64,000 nt of DNA from Agromyces fucosus (GTDB lineage Bacteria; Actinomycetota; Actinomycetes; Actinomycetales; Microbacteriaceae): assembly GCF_004134865.1 (NCBI RefSeq), contig NZ_SDPO01000004.1, positions 109,663-173,662 of the forward strand, read 5' to 3'. Both the position numbers and the translations under genes were made by a program. The notes beneath the pieces were generated by a model that saw nothing but the letters and a program-made list of their open reading frames with translations, ran no database searches and was not told where the DNA came from. Below are positions 36,025 through 43,997 of this stretch, piece after piece (the stretch's first letter is position 1; each line of letters opens with the position of its first letter).

Positions 36025-36369
36025 TCAGGTGAACAGCTTGATGACGTGCTCGCCCACGATCAGGTATATGCCGAAGATCACGGCGATGCCGCTGAGGGCG
36101 AAGCACGCCCACGCGCCGACGAGCGCGGCACGCTTCTGCCGCTCGCTCAACGGGCTCTTCTTCTTCGCCTTGGCGGCACGCTTCTCGGCCTGGCGGATCT
36201 CGGCCGGCGTCACCACGGTGATCGCGTCGGTGAACTCGGCGGGCGTCACGATGGGCGTGCGACCCGACAGCGTGAGCAGCCGGACCCCGAGCGAGTACGC
36301 GGAGACCACGACGACCGTGGCGACCATCGCGGAGATGAAGACGAGGAGGAACGCGAACATGTCGATCAC
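36025..36369 (-). CDS. Small membrane protein co-transcribed with the phosphate transporter, unknown function
   Basis: 114 residues. Two membrane segments (about residues 5-27 and 83-107) flank a cytoplasmic, strongly basic middle (AEKRAAKAKKKSPLSERQKR). The GTG at 36369 overlaps the transporter stop (GTGA); an ATG at 36360 is the alternative. Tight coupling suggests an accessory role for the Pit transporter, but I do not recognise the family. Confidence 0.72.
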   Translation of the reverse strand: MIDMFAFLLVFISAMVATVVVVSAYSLGVRLLTLSGRTPIVTPAEFTDAITVVTPAEIRQAEKRAAKAKKKSPLSERQKRAALVGAWACFALSGIAVIFGIYLIVGEHVIKLFT

Positions 36370-37544
36370 GAGGCCACCTTCTTCTTCGGCTTCGGGTTGC
36401 GCTTGATCTTCACCGCGCGGCCGGAGTGCGCGACCTCGCTGACCACGTTGTGGTGCGAGATCTCGTTGCGGCGCGACCAGAGGAAGATGCCGGCGATCAC
36501 GGAGACGCCGACGATCGTGTCGATGATGATGCCGATGAAGCCGAGGTGGGCGACGACCGCGGCGAGTGCGCCCACGCCGCCGGCCGCGGGCAGGGTCAGG
36601 AGCCAGCCGACGCCGATGCGGCCCGCGGTGCGCCAGCGCACCTTCGAGCCCCGGCGGCCGAGGCCGGAGCCGATGACCGAGCCCGAGGCGACCTGGGTCG
36701 TCGACAGGGCGAAGCCCACGTGGCTCGAGGCGAGGATGGTCGCGGCGGTCGCGGTCTCGGCGGCGAAGCCCTGTGCGGGCTTCACATCGGTCAGGCCGGT
36801 GCCGAGGGTCTTGATGATGCGCCAGCCGCCCATGTACGTGCCGAGGGCGATCGCGATGGCGCAGGTGACGATGACCCAGAGCTGCACCTCGGCGCCGGCG
36901 GGCTGCAGGCCCGCGGCGACGAGGGTGAGGGTGATGACGCCCATCGTCTTCTGGGCGTCGTTGGTGCCGTGCGCGAGGGCGACGAGCGACGAGGAGAAGA
37001 TCTGCGCGTGGCGGAACCGGTCGCGCCCGTCGGGCTTGCCGTCGTAGCGCCGGGTGATGGCATAGGCCAGCTTCGTCGCCGTGTACGCGATGAGCCCCGC
37101 CGTCAGCGGCGCGAGCAGCGCGGGCAGGATGACCTTCGACATCACGACCGCGAAGTCGATCGCGCCGACGCCGAAGCCGACGAGCGCGGCACCGATCAGG
37201 CCGCCGAAGAGCGCGTGGCTCGACGACGACGGCAGGCCCAGCAGCCACGTGATCATGTTCCACACGATCGCTCCGATGAGGCCGGCGAAGATGAGTTCGG
37301 GGGTGATGAGCACACCGCCGTCACCCTCTTTGATGATGCCGCCCGAGATGGTCTTGGCCACCTCGGTCGAGAGGAACGCGCCGACGAGGTTCAGGATGGC
37401 GGCGAGGCCGACCGCGACCTTGGGCTTCAGCGCGCCCGTGGCGATGGGCGTGGCCATCGCGTTGGCCGTGTCGTGGAACCCGTTGGTGAAGTCGAAGAAG
37501 AGCGCCAGTGCGATGACCAGCACGACGATGAGGGTGAGATCCAC
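36366..37544 (-). CDS. Inorganic phosphate transporter, PiT family
   Basis: 392 residues, GTG start. PiT signatures occur in both halves: DFTNGFHDTANAMATPI near the N-terminus and VALAHGTNDAQKTMGVITL mid-chain, with about ten membrane segments. It is a low-affinity phosphate (metal-phosphate) symporter. A candidate PHO-box direct repeat lies 30 bp upstream. Followed by the small overlapping membrane protein gene. Confidence 0.92.
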   Translation of the reverse strand: MDLTLIVVLVIALALFFDFTNGFHDTANAMATPIATGALKPKVAVGLAAILNLVGAFLSTEVAKTISGGIIKEGDGGVLITPELIFAGLIGAIVWNMITWLLGLPSSSSHALFGGLIGAALVGFGVGAIDFAVVMSKVILPALLAPLTAGLIAYTATKLAYAITRRYDGKPDGRDRFRHAQIFSSSLVALAHGTNDAQKTMGVITLTLVAAGLQPAGAEVQLWVIVTCAIAIALGTYMGGWRIIKTLGTGLTDVKPAQGFAAETATAATILASSHVGFALSTTQVASGSVIGSGLGRRGSKVRWRTAGRIGVGWLLTLPAAGGVGALAAVVAHLGFIGIIIDTIVGVSVIAGIFLWSRRNEISHHNVVSEVAHSGRAVKIKRNPKPKKKVAS

Positions 37545-37573
37545 CGGCGTCTTTCTCTGGGATCGGTGATGAG

Positions 37574-37595
37574 GTTCACCAGATGTTCAGGGGAC
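37574..37595 (+). promoter_or_regulatory. Candidate PHO box (PhoP-type direct repeat) before the Pit gene
   Basis: Two GTTCA units exactly 11 nt apart (37574-37578 and 37585-37589), the first continuing as GTTCACC. Actinobacterial PhoP sites are direct repeats of 11-nt units beginning GTTCA. The pair reads on the forward strand, opposite to the gene, and ends up 30-51 bp upstream of its GTG start. Only two units are visible and the second is imperfect, so confidence is moderate. Confidence 0.45.
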
Positions 37596-37635
37596 GTGCC
37601 TTGCAGAAACGGCGTTCGCCGCGCACCCATCGATA

Positions 37636-38118
37636 CTACGTGACGGAACCCGGCTCCTCCACCACCGTAGCGAGGTCGGCACCGAACACGAAGGTGCGCC
37701 GCACCGTGCCGCCCGCGAGGACGCCCGGCAGCCACCGGCTCGCGTCGTCCCACATCTCGTCGAGCGGGATCTCACGCACGTCGAACCACTCGGGATCGAG
37801 TTCGTCGGACGGCACCGGCTCACCCGTCCAGCTGCGGCACACGAACACGTTGGATTCCTGGCTCCACGCCTCCTTGTGCGGGAAGACGTAGCTCAGGATG
37901 CCGCGGGGCTCGAGGTCGTCGGCGGCTACGACGAGCCCGGACTCCTCGAAGATCTCGCGCACCGCGGCATCCGTCGCCGACTCGCCCGGTTCGAGCTTGC
38001 CGCCGGGGGCGACGAAGTAGCCCATGCCGAGCCCGTGCTTCTTGCGCCCCAGGAGCACCTCGACGCGCCCCTCGCGCTCGCGCAGGAGGTAGCAGACGCA
38101 CACCTGGGGCAGCAGCAC
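37636..38118 (-). CDS. Nudix hydrolase (MutT/8-oxo-dGTPase-like)
   Basis: 160 residues. The Nudix box GKLEPGESATDAAVREIFEESGL fits Gx5Ex7REUxEExGU exactly (given here as its pattern, residues about 40-62). The VCVCYLLRE start and WFDVREIPLDEMWDD ending resemble MTH1-type sanitising enzymes. The GTG at 38118 begins two bases after the phosphofructokinase stop, so translation is coupled; longer frames upstream merely shadow that gene. Confidence 0.86.
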   Translation of the reverse strand: MLLPQVCVCYLLREREGRVEVLLGRKKHGLGMGYFVAPGGKLEPGESATDAAVREIFEESGLVVAADDLEPRGILSYVFPHKEAWSQESNVFVCRSWTGEPVPSDELDPEWFDVREIPLDEMWDDASRWLPGVLAGGTVRRTFVFGADLATVVEEPGSVT

Positions 38119-38120
38119 GA

Positions 38121-39152
38121 TCAGCCGAAGAGGATCTTCGCCTCGTCGTAGCGCGACTGCGGCACCCGGTTCAGGGTGCCGACCGCGTCGGCGATCGAGA
38201 CGGTCTGGATGTCGGTGCCGCGGAGGGTGACCATCGAACCCCATGCGCCGTCGTAGGCCGCGTCGACCACGGCCATGCCGAGGCGCGTCGCGAGCACGCG
38301 GTCGTATGCGGTCGGCTCGCCGCCGCGCTGGATGTGGCCGAGCACCGTGGCACGGGACTCGATGCCCGTGCGCTCCTCGATCATGGGTGCGATGAGCTCG
38401 GCGATGCCGCCGAGACGGGGGCGGTTGAACGCGTCGAGCCCCTTGTGCGAGTGCGCCTCGGTCATGTCGGAGAACGTGAAGCCCTCGGCGACGACGACCA
38501 GCGGAGCCCGGCCGCGGTCGCGCACCGACTCGACCCACTCGGCGATCTGCTCGATCGACTGCGGCTGCTCGGGGATGAGGATCGCGTGCGCGCCACCGGC
38601 CATGCCCGAGTGCAGGGCGATCCAGCCGACGTGGCGGCCCATGACCTCGAGCACCATGCAGCGTCCGTGCGAGTCCGCCGTGGTCCGAAGGCGGTCGATG
38701 GCCTCGGTCGCGATCTGCACGGCCGTGTCGAAGCCGAACGAGTAGTCGGTCGCCGCCAGGTCGTTGTCGATCGTCTTCGGCACGCCGATGACCTTGATGC
38801 CGCCCTCGTCGTAGAGACGACGGGCCGCGGTGAGCGTGCCCTCGCCGCCGATCGCGACGATCGCGTCGATGCCGTTGCGGTCGAGCATGCGCTGGATGTT
38901 CTCGGGGCCACCGCCCTCGCCCTCGAACGGGTTGGTGCGGCTCGAGCCGAGGATCGTGCCCCCCTGCTTGGCGAGGCCGCGCACATCGTGGCGCACGATG
39001 GGCACGATGTCCTCTTCGACGACGCCGCGCCAGCCGTTGCGGAAGCCGACGAACTCGGTGTCGTACGAGATGACGCCCTTCAGCACGGAACCGCGGATGA
39101 CCGCGTTGAGGCCGGGGCAGTCGCCGCCCGACGTGAGGATGCCGATCTTCAT
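38121..39152 (-). CDS. pfkA: 6-phosphofructokinase (actinobacterial group)
   Basis: 343 residues. TSGGDCPGLNAVIRG (N-terminal phosphoryl-donor loop), IGGEGTL (102-107), VPKTIDND (124-131) with catalytic Asp129, and MGRHVGW. It phosphorylates fructose-6-phosphate. Gly105 (position 104 in E. coli numbering) suggests ATP as donor, while Lys126 (E. coli 124) is the residue of pyrophosphate enzymes; this mix is known from ATP-dependent Streptomyces enzymes. AAGGAG precedes the ATG, and TAGACT (39227-39222) is a likely -10 box. Confidence 0.92.
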   Translation of the reverse strand: MKIGILTSGGDCPGLNAVIRGSVLKGVISYDTEFVGFRNGWRGVVEEDIVPIVRHDVRGLAKQGGTILGSSRTNPFEGEGGGPENIQRMLDRNGIDAIVAIGGEGTLTAARRLYDEGGIKVIGVPKTIDNDLAATDYSFGFDTAVQIATEAIDRLRTTADSHGRCMVLEVMGRHVGWIALHSGMAGGAHAILIPEQPQSIEQIAEWVESVRDRGRAPLVVVAEGFTFSDMTEAHSHKGLDAFNRPRLGGIAELIAPMIEERTGIESRATVLGHIQRGGEPTAYDRVLATRLGMAVVDAAYDGAWGSMVTLRGTDIQTVSIADAVGTLNRVPQSRYDEAKILFG

Positions 39153-39283
39153 GCTCGTGGGACTCCTTGTTGCTCTGGGGGATGCGTCGCCGGAGCCGCT
39201 TCATCGGGGCACGACTCCGGAAGTCTAGCGAACCTCGACTTCCCGTTCCGACGCGGTCGGGCGGCGCACCGCGGTCGCGCGAT

Positions 39284-39300
39284 CCGGGCGCTGCGCCCGG
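39284..39300 (-). terminator. Short hairpin after the SNF2 helicase gene
   Basis: Perfect 7-bp GC stem (39284-39290 / 39294-39300) with a 3-nt loop, 24 nt beyond the helicase stop on the reverse strand. Confidence 0.45.
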
Positions 39301-39323
39301 CCGCGCACGCGGCGCCCCGCGGC

Positions 39324-41447
39324 CTACAGCGCGCCGTCGAGCGCCTGACGCAGCAGGTGCTGCAGGGCGTCCAGCTGCACCGAGTCCGCGGAGCCGGGTT
39401 CGACGTCGCTGCCGTCGAGGGCACGGGCGGCGAGCCCCTGCTTCGAGTCGATGAGCTCGGCGATGCGCGCGTCGATCGTGTGCGCGGCGATGATGCGCCA
39501 CGCGGTGACCGGCTCGTCCTGACCGATGCGGTGCACGCGGTCGATCGCCTGCGTCTGCTCGGCGGCGGTCCAGCTGAGCTCGGCGAGCACGACGTTCGAC
39601 GCGGCCTGCAGGTTCACGCCGACGCCGGCTGCGGTGAGCGAGCAGACGGCGACGGCCACCTCGGGGTCGTTGTTGAACGCGTCGATCGCCGCCTGGCGCG
39701 CCAGGGCGGTCTGATCGCCGCGGAGCGACACCGTGCGCAGCTCCCGCGCGGCGAAGGCCGCCTCGGCCTGGTCCATGACGTCGATGTGCTTCGCGAAGAA
39801 CACGACCTTGCCGACGGAGCGCGCGAGCTGGGCCGCGTAGTCGGCCGCGAGGCCTGCCTTGGCCTGGCCGATGCGGCGGACCATCGTGAAGACGTTCTCG
39901 CCCGACTTCGTCGCCTTCGACTCCTCGAGCTCGGCGCTCGCGACGGCGCGGATGAACTGGTCGCGCTGGTCTTCGTCGAGGTCGCCGATGCGCAGGTGCC
40001 GCGCCTCGACGAGCGCACGGAAGCGACCGGCGAGCCGGTTGCCGAGCTCGCGCTCGGCTGCGCGAACGGATCGGCCGAGCTCGTCGTCGAGTTCGACGGG
40101 CAGGTCGGCGATGCGCTTGGCGGGCAGGTCGGCGGCGACGTCGACCTTGCGGCGACGCACGATGCCGAGATCGATCACGGCGCGGCGGGCGGCGCTGTAG
40201 AAGCCGGGTTCCGCGGGGGTGAGCCCCGTCTCCTCGAGTTTGCCGAGCAGTTCGGGAGAGGGCTTGTCGCCCTCGATCCAGCCGAGGAACTTCCAGATCG
40301 CGCGGAAGTCGTCGACGTCGTTGATGAGGGGCGTGCCCGTGAGGGCGAGCAGCAGCGGGTCTCCGCCGGGCGCGGCACGGCGGATGCGGTCGGCGAGGGC
40401 GAGCACGTTCTTCGAGCGCTGCGACTGCAGGTTCTTGATGAAGTGCGCCTCGTCGACGACCATGCCCTTGAAGCCGAGCGTCGACAGCCACGCCATGTGC
40501 CGGTCGAGCACGTCGTAGTTGACGATGACGACGTCGGCGAAGGCGTCGAGCGTGTCGCCGTCGCCGTGGATGACCGTGGCACGACGATGCGGGGTCCACC
40601 GCTCGACCTCGCGCGCCCAGTTCATCTTCACGACGTTCGGCACGACCGCGAGGAGCGGGTAGGCGCCGGCGACGGATGCCGCGAGCACCGACTGCGCCGT
40701 CTTGCCGAGGCCCGGCTCGTCGGCGAGCAGGAACGTGCGGTGCCCGAGGCGGGCGCTCTCGATGAAGCGGGCCTGGTGCTTCATGAGCTCGAGGCCGCGC
40801 GGCGCGAGCCGGTCGACCTTCGGCTCCTCGGGCAGCTCCATCGTGGCGGCCTGGCCGCCGGAGCCGACCTCGAACGACTTGAACAGCGGACCGAGCAGCT
40901 CCCAGTTGGCGAGCCGGCGCACGGGCACGACCGGGGCGGCCTGCTTCGAGAAGTCGGGCGCGAGGAACGGGTTCGCGAGCTGGCGCGAGCGAACGGATGC
41001 CGGGATCACCTGGTTCTCGCTGAGCACGGGCGTCACCTCGGCCTCGCGGGTGATGATGAGCTCGTCGGGCGAGAGCTCCGCGCCCGACTCGAGCAGCCAG
41101 TCGCGGCGGAACCGCTGCGCGACCGTGGAGATCGAGGCGTCGGGCTCGAGCAGTGCGATGAGGCTCGTGTCGCGGGCCGCGGTCTTCGCGAGGATCTGCG
41201 CGATGCCGTCGAGGCGCTTGAGCAGCTCTGAGCGCGCGGCATCCGTGATCTCGGTGTCGGCCTTGACCCGTGCGCGCTCCTCGCGCATGAGGAGTGCGAT
41301 CACCTGGAACTTCGTGCGGTTCGTCGGGCCGAGCTTGCCCTTCTGCGCCTTCTGCTCCACCTCGCGCACCTTGCGCGCGAGGATCGGGATGATCGGTGCG
41401 TCATCGTCGCGTGAACGCGTCCGCTGCCGCTGCCTCGTCTGGGCCAA
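39324..41447 (-). CDS. SNF2-family DEAD/DEAH helicase-like ATPase
   Basis: About 707 residues. Helicase motif I LADEPGLGKTAQS (near residue 240), motif II VVDEAHFIKN (near 330), LLALTGTPLIND, and in the second lobe VVFFAKHIDVMDQAE and QAIDRVHRIGQDEPV (motif VI) define a Swi2/Snf2 ATPase that translocates on double-stranded DNA. The N-terminal 200 residues are a charged helical region (RKVREVEQKAQKGKLG). Start chosen at TTG 41447, 3 nt after GGAGGA; the frame is open to 41924 but the extra text is not protein-like. Confidence 0.86.
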   Translation of the reverse strand: MAQTRQRQRTRSRDDDAPIIPILARKVREVEQKAQKGKLGPTNRTKFQVIALLMREERARVKADTEITDAARSELLKRLDGIAQILAKTAARDTSLIALLEPDASISTVAQRFRRDWLLESGAELSPDELIITREAEVTPVLSENQVIPASVRSRQLANPFLAPDFSKQAAPVVPVRRLANWELLGPLFKSFEVGSGGQAATMELPEEPKVDRLAPRGLELMKHQARFIESARLGHRTFLLADEPGLGKTAQSVLAASVAGAYPLLAVVPNVVKMNWAREVERWTPHRRATVIHGDGDTLDAFADVVIVNYDVLDRHMAWLSTLGFKGMVVDEAHFIKNLQSQRSKNVLALADRIRRAAPGGDPLLLALTGTPLINDVDDFRAIWKFLGWIEGDKPSPELLGKLEETGLTPAEPGFYSAARRAVIDLGIVRRRKVDVAADLPAKRIADLPVELDDELGRSVRAAERELGNRLAGRFRALVEARHLRIGDLDEDQRDQFIRAVASAELEESKATKSGENVFTMVRRIGQAKAGLAADYAAQLARSVGKVVFFAKHIDVMDQAEAAFAARELRTVSLRGDQTALARQAAIDAFNNDPEVAVAVCSLTAAGVGVNLQAASNVVLAELSWTAAEQTQAIDRVHRIGQDEPVTAWRIIAAHTIDARIAELIDSKQGLAARALDGSDVEPGSADSVQLDALQHLLRQALDGAL

Positions 41448-41705
41448 TGGTCCTCCAGTGTCTGGGCCGAATCCGCTTGGGCCGGATCCGGCGCCCCCCT
41501 CGACATCGTGAGATGTTCGAGACCGCTCGGCGGCACCGAACTGGTCGGTGGCCCGCGGTGCGCGAATCCCGAACCGAGCAGCGCGCGAACTCGGGATCAT
41601 TCGGACCCAGCTCACGCGGTCGGACGAAGAACGGATTCGTCGTGCGCACGGCCAGTCTAGCGTCAACCCCGTGCAGGATCGGCGCGACAGGCCTACCCTT
41701 GCCTC

Positions 41706-41912
41706 ATGGACGGTCTCGCAGGGGTGGGCGACGGCGTCTCGCCCGATGAGGATTTCACGGTGTCGCAGGACACGGAGTTCGACGAACCGGGCGACGTCGC
41801 CGACGACGACGAGCGGTCGATCGACGACAGCCTCGACGACGAGGTGCCCGGCGTGGACGCCGAGCGCCGGGTCGATCTCGCCGACGATCCGGCTGCCGCA
41901 GCAGACGAGTAG
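41706..41912 (+). CDS. Small acidic protein, unknown function
   Basis: 68 residues, extremely acidic (about 25 Asp/Glu) and probably disordered: DTEFDEPGDVADDDERS. TACCCT (41694-41699) lies 6 nt before the ATG, the leaderless pattern of this window. No domain recognised. Divergent from the helicase gene and convergent with the DUF2207 gene. Confidence 0.6.
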   Translation: MDGLAGVGDGVSPDEDFTVSQDTEFDEPGDVADDDERSIDDSLDDEVPGVDAERRVDLADDPAAAADE

Positions 41913-41961
41913 CGTGCGCGGCACTCAGCTGCCGGAGGCGACGCCGTCCGGCCGACGACGG

Positions 41962-43935
41962 TCAGACCCCGCCGCCTCCGCCGCCGCCGCCTCCGCCGCC
42001 CGCTGAGCCGCCGCCCCCGGAGCCGCTCGACCCCGAGCTCGAGGCCGATCCCGACCACGAAGAACTCGAGGCCGAGGAGAACGACGAGATGCCCGACGCG
42101 AGCACGCCGGCGTTGAAGCCGCTCGTGCCGGAATACCACGTGGGCTCCGTGCCGACCTGCTCGTGCAGGGCCGAGAGCACCTCGGCCCATTCGCGTTCGA
42201 GGCCGAAGAGCACCGCGAAGGGCAGCAGCCGCTCGTTGAGCTTCAGCACCGTGACCGGGTCGAGGGCGACCGTCGAGACGGGCGTGGCCGCGGCATCCGT
42301 CGCCGCCTCTGCATCGGGTACCGCCGGCCGCTCCACCCGAAGCGCCCCGCTCGGACTCTGCAGCACGCGGAGCCGGTCGGCCTCGGCGAGGCGGATGTAG
42401 AGTCGCAAGCCCTCGAGGTGGTCGCGGAGCGCACGGCCCTGCTCGGTCAGCGGACGGACCACGGCGATCGTGAAGAGGGTGACCACCGCGGCGAGGATCG
42501 CGACGGCGAAGCAGACGGCCGGCCAGAACCCGCCCATCTGGTTCTCGATCGCGATGATGCCGAGCACGAACGAGAGCGTCGAGGCGACGGACGCGACGAT
42601 GAGCAGCAGCACCCGGAGCCCGACAGCCGGCCTGCGGCGGAGTCCCGCCGACACCACGTGCTTGCCGACGCCCTGATTGATCGCGTACAGGCGCTTGCCG
42701 AGCGCCGTGTCGTTCGCGAGCTCGCGCCGCTCGCCGATGCGACGGTTCCCGAAGAGGGCGGTGACGACCGCCTCGGCGTCGGGGTCCGCCGGGCCGCCGG
42801 CGCCGACGTACTCGACGGCGTACTTCTTCTTGCCGGATTCGACGATCCGCAACTGACCGGCGACCGCGCGCTCGAGGATCGTCGCCGTCACCCCCTTCGC
42901 CGACGCACCGACGAGGTCGGAGGCGATCAAGGTCGAGATGCCCTGCGGCGGCTCGTACTGCGCGATGATCGTGCCGCGCCCGGGGTGGTTGCGCCAGCGC
43001 GTGATGCGCAGGAACAGCGCCGTGACGGCCGAGAGTACGGCGATGACCGCTGCCACGGCACCGCCGACCGCCGCCGGCGAGGAGCCGAACGAGTCGTCGC
43101 GGGGCACGAAGGTGTCCGCGGCGAACCCCGCCGCGAGCGTGAGGGTCTGGTACGGCTGCACGTCGAGGGCCTCGGCCGTGATCACGGGCGGCTCCGGCTG
43201 CTCCTCGAGCGAGTCGCAGGGCGTGCTCGAGCCCTCGTACCCGAGGTAGCAGGCCACCGCATCCGTGCGGGCGGCGGCGACGTCGTCGCTGAGCCGCAGT
43301 TCGGCGCTCACCCGGCCGAAGGGCTGGGCCCACCCGGTGCCGTTCACGTCCCAGTAGAACTCGTCGATGTTCGCATCGTCGGGCTGCAGCGTGACGTTGT
43401 GCTGGCGATAGCTGATCACGTACGTCTGCTCGCCGTGCACGAAGTCGTCGGCGCGGATCGTGACGAAGAGGAAGCCGTCGTCGTCCTCGTCCTCCTCGAC
43501 CTCGAACGATCGGGGCGCGCCCGTGCCGTCGGTCACCGTGATCTGCTCGATGTCCGTCAGGTGCCCGCGATACGACCTCGGGAGCACACGCCGGATGCCG
43601 CGATTCTGGTCGAACTCGGGGAACCGGGCGACGAGGGTCTCGGTCGCGTCGAGCACCGAGCGGCCGGCCTCGTCGCGCGAGAGCTCGTAGACGGCGTCGA
43701 AGGAATCGAAGGTGAAGTCGTCGAGGCCGCTCGCGACCTCGCCGCCGACGCCGGTGCCGACACCGATCACCGCGGGCGCAGGCGCAGGCGCGACGAGCGC
43801 GTGCGGCGCACCCGCGGCCGGGGCGCTCGCAGCGGGGGTTGCCGCCATGGCCGGGAGGGCCGACGCGAGTGCGGCCATGAGGCCGATGGTCACGGCGGCG
43901 AAGCCGATGACGGCTGCTGAACGGGAGCGGCGCAT
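41962..43935 (-). CDS. DUF2207 domain membrane protein
   Basis: 657 residues. Signal peptide (about 1-31, ending AMAATPA), an extracytoplasmic DUF2207 beta domain (about 70-290; FRSYRGHL-like start RVLPRSYRGHLTDIEQ, NIDEFYWDVNGTGW), one membrane helix near 300, a cytoplasmic part, two more helices near 430-490, and a Ser/Gly tail ending in a run of glycines. This glycine-rich tail is usual for the family. Function unknown. TAGCGT (reverse complement of 43942-43947) is 6 nt before the ATG, suggesting a leaderless mRNA. Confidence 0.88.
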   Translation of the reverse strand: MRRSRSAAVIGFAAVTIGLMAALASALPAMAATPAASAPAAGAPHALVAPAPAPAVIGVGTGVGGEVASGLDDFTFDSFDAVYELSRDEAGRSVLDATETLVARFPEFDQNRGIRRVLPRSYRGHLTDIEQITVTDGTGAPRSFEVEEDEDDDGFLFVTIRADDFVHGEQTYVISYRQHNVTLQPDDANIDEFYWDVNGTGWAQPFGRVSAELRLSDDVAAARTDAVACYLGYEGSSTPCDSLEEQPEPPVITAEALDVQPYQTLTLAAGFAADTFVPRDDSFGSSPAAVGGAVAAVIAVLSAVTALFLRITRWRNHPGRGTIIAQYEPPQGISTLIASDLVGASAKGVTATILERAVAGQLRIVESGKKKYAVEYVGAGGPADPDAEAVVTALFGNRRIGERRELANDTALGKRLYAINQGVGKHVVSAGLRRRPAVGLRVLLLIVASVASTLSFVLGIIAIENQMGGFWPAVCFAVAILAAVVTLFTIAVVRPLTEQGRALRDHLEGLRLYIRLAEADRLRVLQSPSGALRVERPAVPDAEAATDAAATPVSTVALDPVTVLKLNERLLPFAVLFGLEREWAEVLSALHEQVGTEPTWYSGTSGFNAGVLASGISSFSSASSSSWSGSASSSGSSGSGGGGSAGGGGGGGGGGGV

Positions 43936-43947
43936 GCCCCTACGCTA

Positions 43948-43991
43948 GCGCGGGCGCGGACCCGGGGGTCTCCCCCGACCGAGGCCCGCGC
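43948..43991 (-). terminator. Two-level hairpin terminator after copA
   Basis: Inner stem 43963-43968 / 43972-43977 with a 3-nt loop and outer stem 43948-43955 / 43984-43991. It begins 7 nt after the copA stop on the reverse strand and also covers the expected -35 region of the DUF2207 gene. Confidence 0.55.
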
Positions 43992-43997
43992 CCTGCG

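Noticed and set aside
41401..41649. 82-codon reverse-strand frame between the helicase and acidic genes
   Set aside because: Arg-rich, only 4 nt from a TAGACT hexamer, and overlaps the chosen helicase start; more likely leader DNA.
39324..41924. 866-codon open frame extending the SNF2 helicase
   Set aside because: The first about 160 codons have no protein-like pattern and overlap the acidic forward gene; the TTG at 41447 has the ribosome site.
41962..42010. Glycine-codon run suspected to be a sequencing or assembly artefact
   Set aside because: Gly-rich tails are normal at the end of DUF2207 proteins and the frame stays intact.
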